Assembly (NCBI GenBank): GCA_034331105.1
Contig: JAXQGB010000015.1
Coordinates: 62,001 to 126,000 of the forward strand
Length of the DNA stretch: 64,000 nucleotides
Direction of reading: 5' to 3'
Source of the DNA: Caenicola sp034331105
GTDB lineage: Bacteria; Synergistota; Synergistia; Synergistales; Synergistaceae
Below are positions 42,686 to 51,973 of this stretch, piece by piece. A program made the position numbers and the translations under genes. Under the pieces are notes generated by a model. It was not told the DNA's origin. It was given only the letters and a program-made list of their open reading frames with translations, and did no database searches. Numbering within the stretch: position 1 is the stretch's first letter; every line of letters begins with the position of its first letter.

Positions 42686-43042
42686 ATGAAAATTGCAGTA
42701 GCAAGTGAAAAAGGTATGGTTACAGGTCATTTCGGACATTGTGAGAACTTTATGATATTCAACACTGAGAATGAAAAGATCATCGGAACAGAAACTGTTC
42801 CAAATCCGGGGCACAAGCCCGGATTCCTTCCCAATTTCCTCAATGACATGGGAGTGAATGTGATCATCTCCGGCGGTATGGGCGGAGGAGCGATAGATAT
42901 CTTCAACCAGAACAACATAGAGGTAATAATTGGAGCGGCAGGATCTTCAGAAGAAGCAGCCAAATCATATCTTGCGGGCGAACTTAAATCAACCGGGTCT
43001 GTATGCCATGAGCATGCACACCACGATGAATGCGGGAACTGA
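42686..43042 (+). CDS. NifX-like (orange protein) domain protein, copy 2
   Basis: 118-aa second member of the family: MKIAVASEKGMVTGHFGHCE, the typical HFGHCENFMIFN loop, a GGMGGGAIDIFNQNNIEVII segment and a His-rich tail CHEHAHHDECG that could bind metal. The start follows ACGGAGG. It closes the operon before a terminator. Confidence 0.9.
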   Translation: MKIAVASEKGMVTGHFGHCENFMIFNTENEKIIGTETVPNPGHKPGFLPNFLNDMGVNVIISGGMGGGAIDIFNQNNIEVIIGAAGSSEEAAKSYLAGELKSTGSVCHEHAHHDECGN

Positions 43043-43398
43043 GATATTAGTTTAAATTACCGAAAAACCGCTTGAAAGCGTAACAAATCAAACTATTATG
43101 GATCAACAGAAGCCAAGGATGGTCGAGGCTGTAAAGCCGCGACCATCCTTGGCTATTTTCATCAAGATGGAAACCATATATTGTTAATAATAAATTTAAT
43201 TTCCAAAAAGAGTGCTAACTATACTATATTCAATGCAATGCAGATAATGTAAAATTGATTGTCATTCCCGGGTTTTCTGAATATTCTTTTACATGAGGAC
43301 GAGACAGGTCAGCTATCGATACCATGGTTTTATCAATGTAAGGACTTTCTTGGAAAAAAATATATCTTATCTTAATAATGAACATGAGGCGGTGCGCC
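43043..43398. other. Intergenic stretch with terminator
   Basis: Holds the strong terminator at 43111-43160; the rest is AT-rich leader of the next gene without a visible gene or riboswitch. Confidence 0.6.
43111..43160 (+). terminator. Terminator of the metallocluster operon
   Basis: Perfect 15-bp arms AGCCAAGGATGGTCG (43111-43125) and CGACCATCCTTGGCT (43140-43154), followed by ATTTTC. Confidence 0.88.
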
Positions 43399-46119
43399 GT
43401 GAGATTCCTGAACCGTAGATCGATCAAGAGAAATATAATGACAATATACATTACGACAACGCTTGTAACCTTTGCCATCGTTTACTATGTCCTTTTCTCG
43501 AACTGGATCAGCACAGCAGACGGCACCCTTTCAACTATAGCAAAAGATATGAACCAAACTATATATAAGGAGTTCGAAGGATTCGTAAGACTGCCACAAT
43601 ACTTAAACGAAGTTACAGAAAATCAGATCCGAAATGGTGTGCTGGATTTCAACGATGAAACGATCCGTGACAAATTTTTTGTCGGACTGCTAAGTGCACA
43701 CGGCAGCACCCCCATTTACAGCATAAGCATCGGCACAGAGAAGGGTGAATATTACGGTGCTCGGAGAAACAAAGACAACAATTTGGAAATTATGAAAAAC
43801 AACACCGATACCGGAGGAAAGTCCAGATACTACAAAATCAGGGAGGATATGACGGCAGGGGAGCTTGTTGTTGAAACAGGGCACTTCGATCCCCGCACGA
43901 GACCCTGGTACAAGGCAGCAAAGAAAAGCGGCAAAACATCCTTTTCTCCTCTCTACAAGCATTTTGTATTGGATGACCTTACCGTATCTGTCGGTACTCC
44001 CGTATATGACAAAGAAGGCTCGCTTATTGGCGTTCTTGGCACACATATAACGCTTTCAAGGATGGACCAATTTCTGAACGACATAGTTAAGCGAAACGGA
44101 GCATCTGCGGTCATAGTAGACAAAAATTCAGGAGAACTCGTCGCAAATTCTCTACAAATTCCCAATTTTAAAGTTGATGCCAACGGCTCGTTGAAGAGGA
44201 CCGGTATAAATGAAATAAAAAACAGCAGCATAATACGAGGCTATGAAAATTACCTGGCAAACAATGATGAAGATCATGTGGTCATAAATGGAGAAAGCAG
44301 CCATATAAACATCTCTGAATTCAAAACTACCGGTGTAGACTTGCTTCTGATAACATCCATCCCAGATGCGATACTTACCCGGGACATTTATGAAACTATC
44401 AGATTGACGATCATTTTCTCAATAATAATAATGCTGACTTTATCTCTTCTTTACATCAGTTATGTGAGTAACCTCCTTAAACCTCTGGAGAGCCTTAACC
44501 TCAGTGCGAAAAAATTAAATGACGGTAATTTTGACGAGAGAGCAAAAATATTCAGGGAAGACGAGATCGGAAAGCTTGCGGCGACTTTCAATATGCTGGC
44601 AGCTACGATCGGCAGCCATGTAGAAGACCTCGAAACAAAAGTAAAAGATAGGACTGAAGACCTCGAAGCGACCAATACTGTCCTCCAGGAAAACAGGGAA
44701 CAGCTTAAACTGATACTTGACTCCACTGCCGAAGGTATTTATGGAATGGATACTGAGGGACTATGCACCTTCTGCAACGAAAGTGCTCTCCGGATGCTCG
44801 GCTACAGCAGCCAGGAAGAGCTGCTGGGCAAAAACATGCATTTCCAGATACACCACACAAGAAGGGATGGAACTCTTTTTCTCCTCATTGAATGTAAGAT
44901 CATGGAAGCCTTTAAGCACGGCAAGGGCGTTTATGTTGATGACGAAGTTTTCTGGCGCAAGGACGGCACATTTTTTGAAGTCAGATACTCCTCATATCCC
45001 CAGTACAGGGATGGCAAAATGGTTGGTGCAGTGATCACATTCATGGACAACACCCAACGTAAAAAGAACGAGGACCACATCAAATATCTTACATACCACG
45101 ACCCTCTTACTAATATCAGCAACAGGCTGTTCTTCGAAGAGCAGATCCCGGTGATTGATACGGAAGACAACCTTCCGATATCCGTGATATTCGGTGACCT
45201 CAACGGACTGAAGCTCACAAACGACATCTTTGGACATGCGGCAGGAGACAAATTGCTGACAGAAGCAGCAGCTGCATTTAAGAAGGCCTCCGGAAACGAA
45301 GGCCTTGCAGCAAGGATCGGTGGCGACGAGTTCGCCCTTATTATGCCAAACACAGACGCTGACAGAGCAAAAGATGTAATTGAAGAGATCAGGAAGTCAT
45401 TCTCAAACGAAAATTCAAACGATATTATCGGAAGCGTCTCCCTGGGAGCAAGCACAAAAACCTCCGCAGAAGAATCCATGCACGAAATGATCGAGATCGC
45501 AGAGAATCTTATGTATAAAGATAAGACGATCAACAGAAATAAGAACAACAAGAATATGATCCGAAAGATCATAAACAACCTCCACAACAGGAGCCCGAGG
45601 GAAAAGAGACATTCAGAGAACGTTTCGGTACTGTGTGAAAAGATAGCAGAGGAGATGGGCCTTTCAAAGGCTCTGATAAAAAGACTCGGTGAAAACGGTT
45701 ATTTCCACGATATAGGAAAAATCGTCCTTGAAGATGATATCCTTAACAAGCACAGGGACCTCACAGAGGAAGAGTACAGAAAAATGCAGCAGCATTCTGT
45801 AGTTGGATATCGCATACTTAATCTTTTTGACGATACTATTGACCTGGCGGAAGGCGTCCTGAGCCACCATGAGCACTGGGACGGGACTGGTTATCCTAAA
45901 GGGATAAAAGGGGAGGAGATCCCTCTTTCAAGCCGGATAATCGCTGTTGCAGAAGCATACGATGCAATGACGAATGATAATTATGACAGGCGTAAAACAA
46001 ATGACGAAGCTGTAGAGGAGATAATAAGACTCTCGGGAGTAAGGTTCGATAAAGATGCAGTCGAAGCATTTATTAAAATTTCTAAAAAACAAGATCAGGA
46101 GACGAAAACTGATCAATAA
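43399..46119 (+). CDS. Cache-HAMP-PAS-GGDEF-HD-GYP sensor protein
   Basis: 906-aa membrane signalling protein. Order: transmembrane helix (IYITTTLVTFAIVYYVLF), periplasmic Cache domain to about residue 330 (DPRTRPWYKAAKKSGKTSF), second helix (LTIIFSIIIMLTLSLLY), HAMP (DGNFDERAKIFREDEIGKLA), PAS (LILDSTAEGIYGMDTEGLCT), GGDEF (RIGGDEFALIM) and HD-GYP (HDIGKIVLEDD, HHEHWDGTGYPKG). It combines an intact cyclase signature with an intact c-di-GMP hydrolase signature. The cyclase lacks an RxxD I-site. GTG 43399 has GAGGCGG 6 nt upstream; ATG 43378 would add seven residues. Confidence 0.88.
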   Translation: MRFLNRRSIKRNIMTIYITTTLVTFAIVYYVLFSNWISTADGTLSTIAKDMNQTIYKEFEGFVRLPQYLNEVTENQIRNGVLDFNDETIRDKFFVGLLSAHGSTPIYSISIGTEKGEYYGARRNKDNNLEIMKNNTDTGGKSRYYKIREDMTAGELVVETGHFDPRTRPWYKAAKKSGKTSFSPLYKHFVLDDLTVSVGTPVYDKEGSLIGVLGTHITLSRMDQFLNDIVKRNGASAVIVDKNSGELVANSLQIPNFKVDANGSLKRTGINEIKNSSIIRGYENYLANNDEDHVVINGESSHINISEFKTTGVDLLLITSIPDAILTRDIYETIRLTIIFSIIIMLTLSLLYISYVSNLLKPLESLNLSAKKLNDGNFDERAKIFREDEIGKLAATFNMLAATIGSHVEDLETKVKDRTEDLEATNTVLQENREQLKLILDSTAEGIYGMDTEGLCTFCNESALRMLGYSSQEELLGKNMHFQIHHTRRDGTLFLLIECKIMEAFKHGKGVYVDDEVFWRKDGTFFEVRYSSYPQYRDGKMVGAVITFMDNTQRKKNEDHIKYLTYHDPLTNISNRLFFEEQIPVIDTEDNLPISVIFGDLNGLKLTNDIFGHAAGDKLLTEAAAAFKKASGNEGLAARIGGDEFALIMPNTDADRAKDVIEEIRKSFSNENSNDIIGSVSLGASTKTSAEESMHEMIEIAENLMYKDKTINRNKNNKNMIRKIINNLHNRSPREKRHSENVSVLCEKIAEEMGLSKALIKRLGENGYFHDIGKIVLEDDILNKHRDLTEEEYRKMQQHSVVGYRILNLFDDTIDLAEGVLSHHEHWDGTGYPKGIKGEEIPLSSRIIAVAEAYDAMTNDNYDRRKTNDEAVEEIIRLSGVRFDKDAVEAFIKISKKQDQETKTDQ

Positions 46120-46157
46120 TATTAAGCCAAATTAAATCAGGCAGTCAGGATGGACCG

Positions 46158-47318
46158 ATGGGACGTTTCATGATATTTTTGCTTGTCAGCACCCTGTTGC
46201 TGATCATTATAAATATATATCTGAGCAGAAAGTATAAAAAGCTGGCGAAGAGTTATGAGGCAAACATACCTGAATATGCTGCAACACTGATCCTTTTTTC
46301 GGGACTTTTGATTTTTCTCTCTTCTCTGTTCCTTCAGGACTGGATCTACCGGCACCGGTTGCTGACCTTGCCGGTCAGATACTTTTCCTCGTTTTATCTA
46401 GGCACTCTCATATACTCCTTTATACTTTTTATCGCAGGGGATATTTTGGCATTTCTGGGCAGTTTTTTTGTCGGCGATAAAAAAACAATTAAATTTTTTT
46501 CAAAGATATATGCAAAAGGGCTTATAGTTCCGATCGCAGCTGTGCTGATAACGTTTTATGCTTTTTACAACGCAGTCGACTTTAAGGTCACATCCTACGA
46601 AATATCAATAAACAAGATTTCTTCCGTCCCCTCCATTGATATCGTTATGGTATCAGACCTCCACGTCGGGACCTCCGTTACAAAAAAGCAGCTTGTGAAG
46701 ATAAGGAAAATGGTAGAGGAGCTATCGCCGGATATCTTTATCATATGCGGGGACATTTTCGACCATGCCTCCTATGATGAGATAATGAGCTTCTCAGCCG
46801 AAACTCTTGGAAGCATAAAGACTCCTTACGGGACTTATTTTGTGACAGGAAACCATGAGTACTACCTTGGAGACATCTCTAAGTTGCTGTCTTATTTTGA
46901 AGGTACAGAGATAAGAGTCATCCAGGATGAGATGCTTTCTATAGGAGACATATACCTTGCCGGAAGAAAAGATATCCGAGAAAGTGACCGTGCTCCGCTT
47001 TCTCAGATATTGTACGGAGCAGACAGATCAAGGCCGATCATCGTCCTGGACCACCAACCCAACGCGATCGATGAAGCCATTGAAAATCAGGTCGACTTCC
47101 AGCTTTCCGGGCATACCCATAACGGACAGTTATTTCCTTTCAACTACATCGCAAACCTTGCAAACCACACCCATTACGGGCTTCACGAAGAAGGGGCCTT
47201 TAAAGCTGTAGTGAGCTCAGGCGCAGGCACCTGGAAATATCCGATAAGGACAGGAAGCTCTTCTGAGATAGTCAGGGTCAGACTGAATTTCATCAATGAC
47301 AAAACAACATCAAAATAA
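46158..47318 (+). CDS. Membrane-anchored metallophosphoesterase
   Basis: 386-aa protein with about four N-terminal transmembrane helices (MIFLLVSTLLLIIINIYLS and later IVPIAAVLITFYAFYNAV) and a calcineurin-like phosphoesterase domain from about residue 165. Metal motifs are MVSDLHVGTS, CGDIFDH, TGNHEYYLG, and SGHTHNGQLFPFN. It resembles YkuE/YaeI-type lipid-associated phosphoesterases; the substrate is unknown. The last gene before the tRNA-Gly unit. Confidence 0.85.
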   Translation: MGRFMIFLLVSTLLLIIINIYLSRKYKKLAKSYEANIPEYAATLILFSGLLIFLSSLFLQDWIYRHRLLTLPVRYFSSFYLGTLIYSFILFIAGDILAFLGSFFVGDKKTIKFFSKIYAKGLIVPIAAVLITFYAFYNAVDFKVTSYEISINKISSVPSIDIVMVSDLHVGTSVTKKQLVKIRKMVEELSPDIFIICGDIFDHASYDEIMSFSAETLGSIKTPYGTYFVTGNHEYYLGDISKLLSYFEGTEIRVIQDEMLSIGDIYLAGRKDIRESDRAPLSQILYGADRSRPIIVLDHQPNAIDEAIENQVDFQLSGHTHNGQLFPFNYIANLANHTHYGLHEEGAFKAVVSSGAGTWKYPIRTGSSSEIVRVRLNFINDKTTSK

Positions 47319-47368
47319 GACTGATCAAAGCTTATTTTTCAGAGCAGCCTTTATTCGAATTTGGCATG

Positions 47369-47397
47369 TTGCCAAATAAAATTGTGACGGCTATAAT
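47369..47397 (+). promoter_or_regulatory. Promoter of tRNA-Gly
   Basis: TTGCCA (47369-47374), 17-nt spacer and TATAAT (47392-47397), ending 21 nt before the tRNA. Confidence 0.7.
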
Positions 47398-47418
47398 AAC
47401 CCACGTTGACCAGATAAT

Positions 47419-47494
47419 GCGGACATAGCTCAGTTGGTAGAGCATCAGCTTCCCAAGCTGAGGGTCGCGGGTCCGAATCCCGTTGTCCGCTCCA
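47419..47494 (+). tRNA. tRNA-Gly (CCC)
   Basis: 76 nt with encoded CCA. The acceptor GCGGACA pairs with TGTCCGC, the anticodon arm TCAGCTTCCCAAGCTGA gives CCC, and the T-arm is GCGGGTCCGAATCCCGT. Confidence 0.96.
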
Positions 47495-47504
47495 GTAAAA
47501 TTAT

Positions 47505-47538
47505 GGATCTCCTGCAAATGCAGGAGATCCTTTTATTT
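47505..47538 (+). terminator. Terminator after tRNA-Gly
   Basis: GGATCTCCTGC (47505-47515) and GCAGGAGATCC (47520-47530) with an AAAT loop, followed by TTTTATTT. Confidence 0.9.
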
Positions 47539-47556
47539 ATATTAAGCCAATATTAC

Positions 47557-47597
47557 ACAGCAAGAGCCTCAGCTTGGAGAGCTGAGGCTCTTGCTGT
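47557..47597. terminator. Second hairpin after tRNA-Gly
   Basis: 17-bp arms at 47557-47573 (ACAGCAAGAGCCTCAGC) and 47581-47597 around TTGGAGA. The T-run is poor on the + strand (TCTGCTTATT). Confidence 0.6.
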
Positions 47598-47779
47598 TCT
47601 GCTTATTGACCATCCTGAATGTTACGTTTGCAATTTGTTTTACTTCAACAATAAGTAAATTTACAAGTGTTTTAATTTATTGATTATGATATATTTATAA
47701 AGTTAAATATAAATAATTATTGTCAGTTTCATCCGGCAAAATTCATAGCATCACTAAAAATTATTCTGGAGGGATAGAC

Positions 47780-48382
47780 GTGGAAAAAAAGTTTTTTGAA
47801 GCAGTAAAAAAGAGAAGGACACATTACGGACTTACTAAAGAGAAGATAGTCAGCGAAGATAAAATACTCGAGATCGTGAAAGAGGCAGTCACACACACGC
47901 CTTCAGCATTCAATTCACAGACAGCAAGGGTCGTAGTTCTCTTTGACGATCAGAGCGACAGGCTTTGGGAGATAGTTAAAGAAGAGCTGAAGAAGATAGT
48001 TCCCGAAGGAGCCTTCAAAAAAACAGAGGAAAAGGTAGACGGGGCATTCAAAAGCGGTTACGGCACGATCCTTTTCTTCGAGGACATGGAGGTCGTTGAA
48101 GGCCTTCAGGAAAGTTTTCCGCTTTATAAGGACAATTTCCCGATCTGGTCCGATCACTCAGCGGGTATGCACCAGTTCGTGATATGGACAGCATTGTCCG
48201 CAGAGGGACTTGGAGCATCGCTGCAGCATTACAATCCTGTGATAGACAGTGCAGTAAAAAAAGAATGGAACATTCCTGAAAAATGGAAGCTGCTGGCACA
48301 GATGCCATTCGGCAAACCCATCGACGAACCGGGAGTAAAGGAAGTAATGCCTCTTGAAGAGAGGATAAAAATATACAGGTAA
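47780..48382 (+). CDS. Nitroreductase family protein
   Basis: 200-aa FMN-dependent nitroreductase-fold protein. Recognisable segments are FFEAVKKRRTHYGLTKEKIV, HTPSAFNSQTARVVVLFDD, WSDHSAGMHQFVIWTALSAE and GLGASLQHYNP. GTG 47780 follows TGGAGGGATAGAC; the longer frame from 47720 lacks a ribosome site. The substrate is unknown. Confidence 0.85.
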   Translation: MEKKFFEAVKKRRTHYGLTKEKIVSEDKILEIVKEAVTHTPSAFNSQTARVVVLFDDQSDRLWEIVKEELKKIVPEGAFKKTEEKVDGAFKSGYGTILFFEDMEVVEGLQESFPLYKDNFPIWSDHSAGMHQFVIWTALSAEGLGASLQHYNPVIDSAVKKEWNIPEKWKLLAQMPFGKPIDEPGVKEVMPLEERIKIYR

Positions 48383-48420
48383 AAATTGTTAAACAACGTT
48401 CAGAGTATTTAATGAACGAC

Positions 48421-48456
48421 CATAACACCTTCACTTAAACATGTGAAGGTGTTATG
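48421..48456. terminator. Hairpin after the nitroreductase gene
   Basis: Perfect 14-bp arms CATAACACCTTCAC (48421-48434) and GTGAAGGTGTTATG (48443-48456). No clear T-run follows. Confidence 0.6.
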
Positions 48457-48486
48457 CTGTCCACAGGCATGCCGACCCTGATCCGG

Positions 48487-48515
48487 TTGTGCCATCTATC
48501 TCTCTGTGATAAAAT
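48487..48515 (+). promoter_or_regulatory. Promoter candidate upstream of tig
   Basis: TTGTGC (48487-48492), 17-nt spacer and TAAAAT (48510-48515), about 48 nt before the tig start. The -35 is weak. Confidence 0.4.
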
Positions 48516-48562
48516 ATTACGGTTATTGTCAGCAAAAGGCAAACCGAAAGGGGAAGTACGAA

Positions 48563-49924
48563 TTGAAAACCGAAGTAGTTTCACAGGAAAAAAATATTAT
48601 CGTTGTAAAGGCCGAGTTTGACGCCGAACAGGTAAATAAGGCAATAGATATGACGATAAGGGATCTTTCTAAGAAAACTAATATCAAAGGATTCCGCAAA
48701 GGGCACGTTCCGCGCAAGACGATAGAGCTCTATTTCGGCATGAAAGGCATTTATGTCGAAACGATCGAAAAGATGGTGCCCGAAGCCATAGATAAAATGA
48801 TTGAAGAATATGAACTCAGCCTTATAGCTGAACCTAAGCTTGAACCCGGTGATCTCAAAGAAGGAGAACCTTTCACCCTACTGGTAACTTTTGAAGTCAC
48901 ACCGGAAGTGACCCTTCCTGAAATAGAAACGATCGAGGCTGAAAAGACTGTGTACATACCGACAGAAGAAATGAGAGACGAGAACATCACCCGCCTTCTC
49001 GAAGCCCACAGCGAGATCGTTCCGACCTACGAGGAAAGGGAGATCACGAAGGAAGATTTTGTATCAGTAAAATATACATCCTCTGTGGTCGACCAGGACG
49101 GTAATGCAAGCCCTGTGGAAAGCGACCAGAAAACCGAGATAGATCTCAGCCAGGAAAACATGAGGCCTGAGGTCGTAGATTCTATCATAGGCAAAAAACC
49201 AGGCGATACTTCTGCAGTCGAGTTCTCTGTGGAGGATGACCCCCAGAACAAAGAGCTTGCCGGTAAAAAAATGCGCTACGAGATAGAGATACTTGGAATT
49301 ATGAAAAAAGTAACCCCTGATCTGACAGATGAAAAAGTCATAGAGATAACCAAGTCAAAGCATAAGACGACAGATGAATTCAAAGAAGAGGTAATGTCAC
49401 AGCTCAAAGCAGCTGCTGAGCAGCACAGCCAAGACAGCCTTAAGGATTCAGCAGTAGAGAAACTTTGCGGCCTTTCAGAGGTAGAGCTTCCCGATACACT
49501 TGTCGAAAGACAGAAACAGGCTATGAGAGCTGACCAGGCACAGAGGATCAAGAAAGACTCAGGCATGGAAATTGAAGAGTTCTTTGAAAAGAGCGGCATG
49601 GACAAAGAAGAATATGAAAAGGAACTTGACGAAGCTGCCAAGGCAGTAGTCAAGAGAGCCCTTGTTCTTGAAGCGCTTGCCGACGCCAACGATATCCAGT
49701 GGACTCCTGAAGAGCTGAACGCTGAAATACATCGTATAGCGATCAGCTCACGCATCGACCCGAAAAAACTCCATGATTACATCTATGAGGACAGGGACAG
49801 GCTTTTTGAACTGGCTGAAAAGATTCGCAACCGTAAGACGGTGGACTTTCTGACAACAAAAGTAAAAGTCAAAGAAGCAGCGGAGAATAAGTCCGAAGCG
49901 AAAGAAGATACTGAGAATAAATAA
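48563..49924 (+). CDS. tig: Trigger factor
   Basis: 453-aa ribosome-associated chaperone and peptidyl-prolyl isomerase. The ribosome-binding signature is NIKGFRKGHVPR near residue 43; the FKBP-like domain covers about residues 150-240, and the helical C-terminal chaperone domain follows, ending in a charged tail rich in Glu and Lys. The start is TTG 48563, preceded by AAAGGGGAAG. First gene of the tig-clpP-clpX-lon operon. Confidence 0.95.
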   Translation: MKTEVVSQEKNIIVVKAEFDAEQVNKAIDMTIRDLSKKTNIKGFRKGHVPRKTIELYFGMKGIYVETIEKMVPEAIDKMIEEYELSLIAEPKLEPGDLKEGEPFTLLVTFEVTPEVTLPEIETIEAEKTVYIPTEEMRDENITRLLEAHSEIVPTYEEREITKEDFVSVKYTSSVVDQDGNASPVESDQKTEIDLSQENMRPEVVDSIIGKKPGDTSAVEFSVEDDPQNKELAGKKMRYEIEILGIMKKVTPDLTDEKVIEITKSKHKTTDEFKEEVMSQLKAAAEQHSQDSLKDSAVEKLCGLSEVELPDTLVERQKQAMRADQAQRIKKDSGMEIEEFFEKSGMDKEEYEKELDEAAKAVVKRALVLEALADANDIQWTPEELNAEIHRIAISSRIDPKKLHDYIYEDRDRLFELAEKIRNRKTVDFLTTKVKVKEAAENKSEAKEDTENK

Positions 49925-49964
49925 TTATTCCCAATCGAATAATATTAGAAAGGGAGCGTATAAA

Positions 49965-50549
49965 TTGTCACAATTAATACCGATGGTCGTGGAACAGACC
50001 GGTAGAGGCGAGCGTTCTTACGACATTTACAGCAGGCTCTTGAAGGACAGGATAATTTTCCTGGGTTCCGAGATCAACGATGATGTAGCAAACCTTGTCG
50101 TTGCTCAGCTTTTATTCCTTGAGAGCGAAGACCCGGAGAAGGATGTTTTTATTTACATCAACAGTCCCGGAGGGGTGATCACCTCAGGTCTGGCTATCTA
50201 TGACACCATGCAGTACATCAAGCCACAGGTATCGACGATATGTACGGGCCTGGCGGCAAGCATGGGGGCATTTCTCCTTGCAGCAGGAGCTGAAGGAAAA
50301 AGGATCGCTCTCCCGAACGCGAGGATAATGATCCATCAGCCTACCGGAGGTGCAAGGGGACAGGCTTCAGATGTAAAGATACATGCTGAGGAGATCTTGT
50401 TCACAAGAAAGAGTCTGAACGATCTGCTTTCAAAGCATACCAAACAGCCGCTGGATGTGATAGAGAGGGATACCGAAAGGGATTTCTTCATGTCGCCGGA
50501 AGAAGCACTGAAATACGGCATCGTCGACAAAATAATCGAAAAACGGTGA
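49965..50549 (+). CDS. clpP: ATP-dependent Clp protease proteolytic subunit
   Basis: 194-aa serine peptidase. The catalytic serine is in AASMGAFLL, the histidine in MIHQPTGGARGQ and the aspartate in ERDTERDFFM. INSPGGVITSGLAIYDTMQY is the other conserved segment. TTG 49965 follows AAAGGGAG. Partner of clpX downstream. Confidence 0.96.
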   Translation: MSQLIPMVVEQTGRGERSYDIYSRLLKDRIIFLGSEINDDVANLVVAQLLFLESEDPEKDVFIYINSPGGVITSGLAIYDTMQYIKPQVSTICTGLAASMGAFLLAAGAEGKRIALPNARIMIHQPTGGARGQASDVKIHAEEILFTRKSLNDLLSKHTKQPLDVIERDTERDFFMSPEEALKYGIVDKIIEKR

Positions 50550-50567
50550 CCGAATAAACAATTTTTA

Positions 50568-50589
50568 GGGGATTCCGTCAGGAGTCCCC
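50568..50589 (+). terminator. Hairpin between clpP and clpX
   Basis: GGGGATTCC (50568-50576) pairs with GGAGTCCCC (50581-50589), one G-U pair, loop GTCA. No T-run follows, so it is more likely an attenuating or stabilising hairpin than a full terminator. Confidence 0.5.
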
Positions 50590-50650
50590 TGATTCTAATC
50601 TACACAATTGCTCTTTACCCTGGAGCTCAATTTGATCGAGGTGCATTCGC

Positions 50651-51970
50651 TTGTACGACAAAAACCAAAACAAAGAAAACAATAACCGCAGAAAATCCAG
50701 ATGCTCGTTTTGCGGCAAGAGTCAGGATGAGGTGTCAAAGTTGATCGCCGGTCCTGCAAATACATTTATATGCTCAGACTGCATACAGCTCTGTAATGTA
50801 ATACTTAGGGACGAAAAAGGGGCTCCTTCTTTCAAAGACAGTGCAATGAACAAATCAAAACCCGATTACACGTCTGTCCCTGTTTTGGAAAAGCTGCCAA
50901 AACCAAAAGAGATCAAGGAGTTCCTTGACCAGTATGTGATCGGCCAGGACCACGCCAAGAAGGTCCTCTCTGTGGCTGTTTACAACCACTATCAGCGGAT
51001 CACTAACATCTGTACTGAAGATGACGACGTGGAACTGCCAAAAAGCAATGTTCTCCTGGTCGGTCCGACAGGATGCGGAAAAACGCTGCTTGCTCAAACA
51101 CTGGCCAGGATGCTCAATGTTCCCTTTGCCATGACTGATGCAACTACCCTGACCGAAGCCGGTTATGTAGGTGAGGACGTTGAAAATATCCTTCTGAGAC
51201 TTCTGCAGGCGGCTGATTTTGACATTGCCGCTGCACAGCGTGGGATCATTTACATTGATGAGATAGATAAAATATCACGAAAATCAGAATCAGTCTCTAT
51301 TACACGTGACGTCTCCGGCGAGGGAGTACAGCAGGCCCTGCTTAAGATAATCGAAGGCACGGTCGCCAACATCCCGCCAAAAGGCGGACGCAAACATCCA
51401 AGCCAGGAAATGATCCCGATGGACACGAGCAACATCCTGTTTATCTGCGGAGGAGCGTTTGACGGACTGGAGAAGTTGATAGCAAAAAGGACAAGTGAAA
51501 AATCACTTGGCTTTGGCGGCGACCTTACCAAAAATCTAAATAAAAATTCTTCTTATGAGCTATTAAAAAAGCTCCAGCCGGACGACCTGCGTTCCTATGG
51601 ATTCATACCTGAATTTATAGGAAGGCTGCCTGTGCTTGTGGCTCTCGAAGCCCTTACAGAGAAAGCCCTGATAAGGATCCTCCTTGAGCCCAGAAACGCA
51701 CCGCTGAAACAGTATAAGAAGCTTTTCTCGCTCGAAGGGATAGATCTCGTTTTTACGGATGATGCGGTCCACACCATAGCGGAAAAAGGAGCGAAACTGA
51801 ATACCGGCGCAAGGGGACTGAGGACTATCCTTGAATCCCTTATGCTCGACATGCAGTATGAGCTCCCTGATAAATCATCCCGGATCAACAGGCTTACTGT
51901 CACGAAAGATGTAGTAAACGGGCTGGAAAAACCTGTTCAGTCTTCCAAAGACGAAAAAGAGGCTGTCTGA
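50651..51970 (+). CDS. clpX: ATP-dependent Clp protease ATPase subunit
   Basis: 439-aa AAA+ unfoldase. Residues about 18-48 form the zinc-binding domain (CSFCGKSQDEV and CSDCIQLC). Walker A is GPTGCGKTLLAQ, Walker B IIYIDEIDK, followed by the pore and IGF-loop regions. TTG 50651 follows GAGGTG. Lon follows after 3 nt. Confidence 0.96.
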   Translation: MYDKNQNKENNNRRKSRCSFCGKSQDEVSKLIAGPANTFICSDCIQLCNVILRDEKGAPSFKDSAMNKSKPDYTSVPVLEKLPKPKEIKEFLDQYVIGQDHAKKVLSVAVYNHYQRITNICTEDDDVELPKSNVLLVGPTGCGKTLLAQTLARMLNVPFAMTDATTLTEAGYVGEDVENILLRLLQAADFDIAAAQRGIIYIDEIDKISRKSESVSITRDVSGEGVQQALLKIIEGTVANIPPKGGRKHPSQEMIPMDTSNILFICGGAFDGLEKLIAKRTSEKSLGFGGDLTKNLNKNSSYELLKKLQPDDLRSYGFIPEFIGRLPVLVALEALTEKALIRILLEPRNAPLKQYKKLFSLEGIDLVFTDDAVHTIAEKGAKLNTGARGLRTILESLMLDMQYELPDKSSRINRLTVTKDVVNGLEKPVQSSKDEKEAV

Positions 51971-51973
51971 TCT

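Noticed and set aside
39709..43042. Nitrogenase cofactor operon
   Set aside because: NifX- and NifU-like proteins are present, but no nifHDK, nifB or nifEN is; the MinD-ferredoxin pair points to an orange-protein-like system.
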